Below are positions 59,960 to 64,000 of a stretch of DNA of 64,000 nucleotides, one piece after another. The notes beneath the pieces were generated by a model, which saw only the letters and a list, made by a program, of their open reading frames with translations, did not search any database and was not told the DNA's origin. Each line of letters begins with the position of its first letter. Position 1 is the first letter of the stretch. The stretch comes from Steinernema hermaphroditum (taxonomy: Eukaryota > Nematoda > Chromadorea > Rhabditida > Steinernematidae), in NCBI GenBank assembly GCA_030435675.1, contig CM059624.1:11122769-11186768 (forward strand), read 5' to 3'. A program made the translations under genes and the position numbers.

Positions 59960-61114
59960 TTAAATGCTTGTCGATTGCCCTATTGTTCCTATCATGGGAT
60001 CGTTGGATCTTTTAAAAACCAGGCTCTTCAAATCAAAAAAGAATTTTACTATTCCTTCCCGGTAGCTACTGAAAGCGATGAGTGCCGATAAGGTGTTGAC
60101 GAAGAAGCGCAACTAAAAGTAGAACTTAATACTACACACGTCATCACTCGAAGTACCATAACCATGTGGTCGGTGATCTTTATAACGGAGGGGCACTTTC
60201 CCGTCGAGAGACCTCTGGCGACCTGGGCCATCGCCTTCAGGGCGATGCACAGAGATCCTGCTAAAGTGCCTTCTTATGGAATGGTCTCTTTGATCGTCTT
60301 ACAGGCGCTGACAAGAAGAAGGAGCACTGGCGGGGTGAAGTAGATGAGCACACTCTTGATGATCGTGTTCTTCTGCTTCTGGTACTTGTCGGCCCCGATG
60401 GTCTGAACGAGAATCGCGTTGTCCTTCTTGAAGACCACCTGGTAGAACGTCTAAAAGAGTGTCGCCATTTGCGTCTTGGAATTCGCCTAACCAGGAGGTA
60501 GAAGACAAACATGGTTATGAAGAGAAACATCTGCGTCCCGCAACGAATCGTCGTGTGGATGTCCAGGAGGATGATGCTGTAGAGGCCCGGTTTGTAGATG
60601 CGCTCGGGAAATTCTATGGAGGCGAGACAGAAGACGGCCACATGGCCTCCAAACACGAAGAATCTGACGGTTCTGACGAACATTTCTAAGGGAAAGTGCT
60701 GGGACGGTACCTTTCAGTGTAGAACTTCTGATACTGCACTGGTTTCACGAAGCTGAAGTAGGTCAAGACGATGGTCAGAGTTCCTTGGAACTGATATATG
60801 TTGAATGTGGTTGTGAGAAGTAGCATCTGAGGAAGCCAGTCGCGCACGTCTTGCCTAAATTCTGGAAGCTCCAGAGGCTACATTACAAACACCCACTTGT
60901 CACTTTCAAAGTACGGGGTCACTATGTTCCGCGCTATCTTGTAAATGCAACATATCAAGCTCGGAATGGCGATGTTCATTGAATATATCTGAGGTAACGA
61001 TGTGGGAACGTACTTGACAGATAAGAATATTATCATGACGTTTATAGCCAACACTGGGTAAAGTAGATTAGCATCTAAACGTTCGAAGAATAGCATGACG
61101 TCATCCTCACCCAT
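59960..61114 (-). CDS. Seven-transmembrane chemoreceptor, cluster type (G)
   Basis: The likely first ATG of the main exon is at 61114 (MGEDDVMLFFERLDANL), preceded by a TTTCAG acceptor at about 61128; a leader exon upstream is possible but not clear. TM1-2: LYPVLAINVMIIFLSVKYVPTSLPQIYSMNIAIPSLICCIYKI. Then come FNIYQFQGTLTIVLTYFSFVKPVQYQKFYTER, FFVFGGHVAVFCLASIEFPERIYKPGLYS and QMFLFITMFVFYLL. A 41-bp intron joins this to TFYQVVFKKDNAILVQTIG, SVLIYFTPPVLLLLVSACKTI and AMAQVARGLSTGKCP. The last exon is LRFFVNTLSALIAFSSYREGIVKFFFDLKSL, stop TAA 59960-59962. Exons 2 to the start of the last are almost identical to the gene at 62618; exon 1 is not. Confidence 0.8.
60049..60857. repeat. 809-bp tract shared with 62701-63509
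   Basis: Direct repeat with a constant 2652-bp offset and only scattered substitutions. It starts in the last exon of receptor G and ends just inside intron 1; both flanks are unrelated in sequence at the nucleotide level. Confidence 0.92.
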
Positions 61115-62617
61115 AATGGGAGCACTGAAAGAAATCTCGGACCTTGTATCCAAAGCATAACAGAAAATAACAAATTATGGAGAATTTACTGCGACTGTTT
61201 GCGCTCAATAGTGACGTAAAAGCTCAAAACAAAAGGCGCGACTGAATTGGATGGTCTTTTCTGAATGTGGAAGCGATTCAGATACACAAGCATTATTAGC
61301 AACTACTTAGTGCCTAAAATTGAATAAGCCAGATGCAAACGAACAATGCTGTACTTATAGATCAGCCTAAATTGTAATGGTAGGCATAATTGCCGTACAA
61401 GTAGGCGTCTTCATGTAGGCGTCCAAAGCAATATGTCCCTCAAAGCTGGAAGCAGATTTATGCACATGATTTCCATTCACTGTAGACTTTACAATTGGAT
61501 TGTGAAACTTAATAGCGATACAGACTACTTGCTTAAATACGACATCTATTGACGATTTTAGTCTACGAATTAAATTTAAACTAGGCGGACTTCATGTCGG
61601 CATTCCGACCCAAAACGGTAGGAAAACTCGACGTAATGGTCTGAATTTACGATTGAACCTGAAATTCAAAAATCCGTCCACTTTTTTCGCTTTTTGTTCA
61701 CTCTCTTTAAACAGTTTCCACATTTATCCGTTATAGACAGATCGCCCCAAGAGCAGCGATTAACAAGAAACTCAACATAAATGGCCTTAAGCGTCGGAGG
61801 AAAAGGAAATCACGACTATTGACTAGTTCTCAATGATTCAATCGAACTGAATAAGCGAGGTAGACGAACAAAGCTGTACCGCCTAAATGTTGATCGAGAC
61901 CGACTAGTGGGCGCTCGAATCATCGTATCTGTAAGAGCTGGCATACAATTATGGTCACAGTTTCTATTCACTGATGCTCATACCAAAACACATTGCTAAC
62001 ACAGGGGTTGACGGTACTTTAAATAAGTTGTAAATGGTTTCGATTAGGCGGCCTCAGTGCCAACGTATTTGTTCGCCTAACCCAAACTAGAAACTCGATC
62101 GAGTAGCAACACGGTTCCGATTTGACAAGGACAAATATTTCAGCTGAAATATGAGCACAAGAAAAGCTCACCACCTCTTCTGATCAGATTAGCTCGGCTC
62201 TCAGAGTTCACGTCAGTGAACGCGATCAGGTTAATATAGGGGCTACTGGAACGATTCGGAATGCATTTAGCAGTCTGACGTGAAGCAGAACTAAGCCAAC
62301 CTTAGTGCTTAGAGACTTTTCGTCGATTATAAAATGCGCAATATGAATAATGAATGCAAGTGGAGTACAATGTGATCTGTGGTTCCTTTCGGAATTCTCT
62401 CGGAAATGTTTGTTGGAACGACCACTGTGCTGGCGATACTGTCAAAAGCAAGACTCTTCACGACTTTAGGAAAGTTCTTCGTCTTGATCGAAAGTTCTTG
62501 ATCAAATAGTTCTAGATATTCAATCATTTTTTATTTTTTCCCTACCCGATAAAGACAAATGGTCACCAAAACGAGCGCAACCGTCTTTATTAATATTATA
62601 CTAAAATGAGGTATCCA
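61115..62617. other. Intergenic between chemoreceptors G and H
   Basis: No supported gene. One minus-strand frame at 62327-62527 is open but featureless. Confidence 0.4.
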
Positions 62618-63925
62618 TCACAAGGCAGTTGATGTTCCTCTTCTTACGAGACTGTTCGCATTTTTATCGAAAATTGCTCGGACGTCGCCGTAGCACTTCA
62701 CTATTCCTTCCCGGTAGCTACTGAAAGCAATGAGTGCCGATAGGGTGTTGACGAAGAAACGCAACTAAAAGTAGAACTTAAGACCACACACTTCATCACT
62801 CGAAGTACCATAACCATGTGGTCGGTGATCTTTATGACGGAGGGGCACTTTCCCGTCGAGAGACCTCTGGCGACCTGGGCCATCGCCTTCAGGGCGATGC
62901 ACAGAGATCCTGCTAAAGTGCCTTCTTATGGAATGGTCTCTTTGATCGTCTTACAGGCGCTGACAAGAAGAAGGAGCACTGGCGGGGTGAAGTAGATGAG
63001 CACACTCTTGATGATCGTGTTCTTCTGCTTCTGGTACTTGTCGGCCCCGATGGTCTGGACGAGAATCGCGTTGTCCTTCTTGAAGACCACCTGGTAGAAC
63101 GTCTGAAAGAGCGTTCCCATTTGCATCTCGGAACTCGCCTAACCAGGAGGTAGAAGACGAACATGGTTATGAAGAGAAACATCTGCGTCCCGCAACGAAT
63201 CGTCGTGTGGATGTCCAGGAGGATGATGCTGTAGAGGCCCGGTTTGTAGATGCGCTCGGGAAATTCTATGGAGGCGAGACAGAAGGCGGCCACGTGGCCT
63301 CCAAACACGAAGAATCTGACGGTTCTGACGAACATTTCTAAGGGAAAGTGCTGGGACGGTACCTTTCAGTGTAGAACTTCTGATACTGCACTGGTTTCAC
63401 GAAGCTGAAGTAGGTCAAGACGATGGTCAGAGTTCCTTGGAACTGATATATGTTGAATGTGGTTGTCAGAAGCAGCATCTGAGGAAGCCAGTCGCGCACG
63501 TCTTGTCTAAGATAATGGAATTTTCGCGCATGTAATCGACTTGTTCAAACTTGTCGTTTTCATAAGAAGGAGTAACGATGTTTCTCGTGATTTTATAAAT
63601 ACAGCAAATTAAACTTGGAATCGCTATATTCAGCGAATATATTTGAGAAAGCGATGAAGGGACGTATTTTAAGGAAAGGAAGATCAGGGCGACGTTGACA
63701 GCAAAGACCGGGTAGAGCAGAATAGCATCGAATGTTTCAAAGAATGCTTCGGCGGCCTCTTCGCTCATTCTGGCACTCTGAAACTGTTGGATGTTTTCGA
63801 GTATTACTCAAAACAGATAATTGAATTAGTTGAATAGAATCGGATTTCTCGCACCATTTGGAAAGTCCGTTTGACTCAACTCCATGGCCAACAGCTGAGA
63901 GAAGAAGAAAAGACTGCCACAACAT
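62618..63925 (-). CDS. Seven-transmembrane chemoreceptor, cluster type (H)
   Basis: A leader exon at 63925 (MLWQSFLLLSAVGHG) can splice with a GTTGAGT donor to the exon containing MSEEAAEAFFETFDAILLYP. TM1-2: FAVNVALIFLSLKYVPSSLSQIYSLNIAIPSLICCIYKI, paralogous to receptor G but diverged in DNA. The following exons are near-identical to G: SVLIYFTPPVLLLLVSAC, PERIYKPGLYS, LRFFVNTLSALIAFSSYREGIVK. The C-terminal tail then differs (CYGDVRAIFDKNANSLVRRGTSTAL), stop TGA 62618-62620. Probably intact. Confidence 0.8.
62701..63509. repeat. 809-bp tract shared with 60049-60857
   Basis: Second copy of the direct repeat; see the entry at 60049. Confidence 0.92.
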
Positions 63926-64000
63926 CAAGTATTTTGAGTTATTACATATAAATCATGTTCAAGGATTTTCATCGTTTAAACCGATGAGAGCATTCATAGA

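Overview
The window looks like chromosomal DNA of a free-living or necromenic clade V (rhabditid or diplogastrid) nematode. Three things point there: a nematode-only polyprotein allergen (NPA/ABA-1) gene, a tandem field of nematode seven-transmembrane chemoreceptors including one SRT-like gene, and short introns with (T)TTTCAG acceptors. Genes are spliced, so coordinates given for multi-exon genes are start-codon to stop-codon spans that I assembled by eye from splice signals and reading phase.

Region 1 (about 0-25 kb) is conserved and gene dense. In order it holds a TUG/ASPSCR1-type UBX protein (-), a TTLL5-type tubulin polyglutamylase (+) head to head with it, an LRRC9-like leucine-rich-repeat protein (-), a ZNF598/Hel2-type ribosome-collision E3 ligase (-) with an expanded 42-residue repeat tail, a foldback element of about 700 bp, and two adjacent same-strand genes built from ABA-1-type lipid-binding units. 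The upstream one is a very large secreted polyprotein of about 16 units separated by tetrabasic cleavage sites. The downstream one is a secreted protein with divergent ABA-1-like units followed by laminin-type EGF modules.

Region 2 (about 25-39 kb) is sparser. It has a Tc1-type transposase relic, an F-box-like gene (-), a 170-bp perfect-looking hairpin, one complete chemoreceptor (-), and two small secreted proteins (+) that share an identical six-cysteine spacing.

Region 3 (about 39-64 kb) is a chemoreceptor cluster, nearly all on the minus strand: six genes of one receptor type with a conserved CTPPN-like motif and a YREAV-like C-terminal helix, plus one SRT-like receptor. Three intronless, nearly identical SKP1-related (skr) genes are scattered in it. 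Two of these form an inverted pair of 790-bp cassettes lying, with a tRNA-Leu(AAG) and a dead skr fragment, inside what reads as a 3.6-kb intron of the SRT-like gene. The distal part carries transposon debris: a 1445-bp element with IR/DR-type terminal repeats, an 838-bp mariner-type relic with a frameshifted transposase, a reverse-transcriptase relic and an LTR-like sequence. The last two chemoreceptors share an 809-bp tract that looks like recent partial duplication or gene conversion.

Functionally, region 1 mixes housekeeping genes (p97/VCP adaptor, tubulin modification, ribosome quality control) with a secreted lipid-binding polyprotein locus. Region 3 is a fast-evolving chemosensory and SCF-ubiquitin accessory region. 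No alignment or search was run; family names rest on motif recognition.
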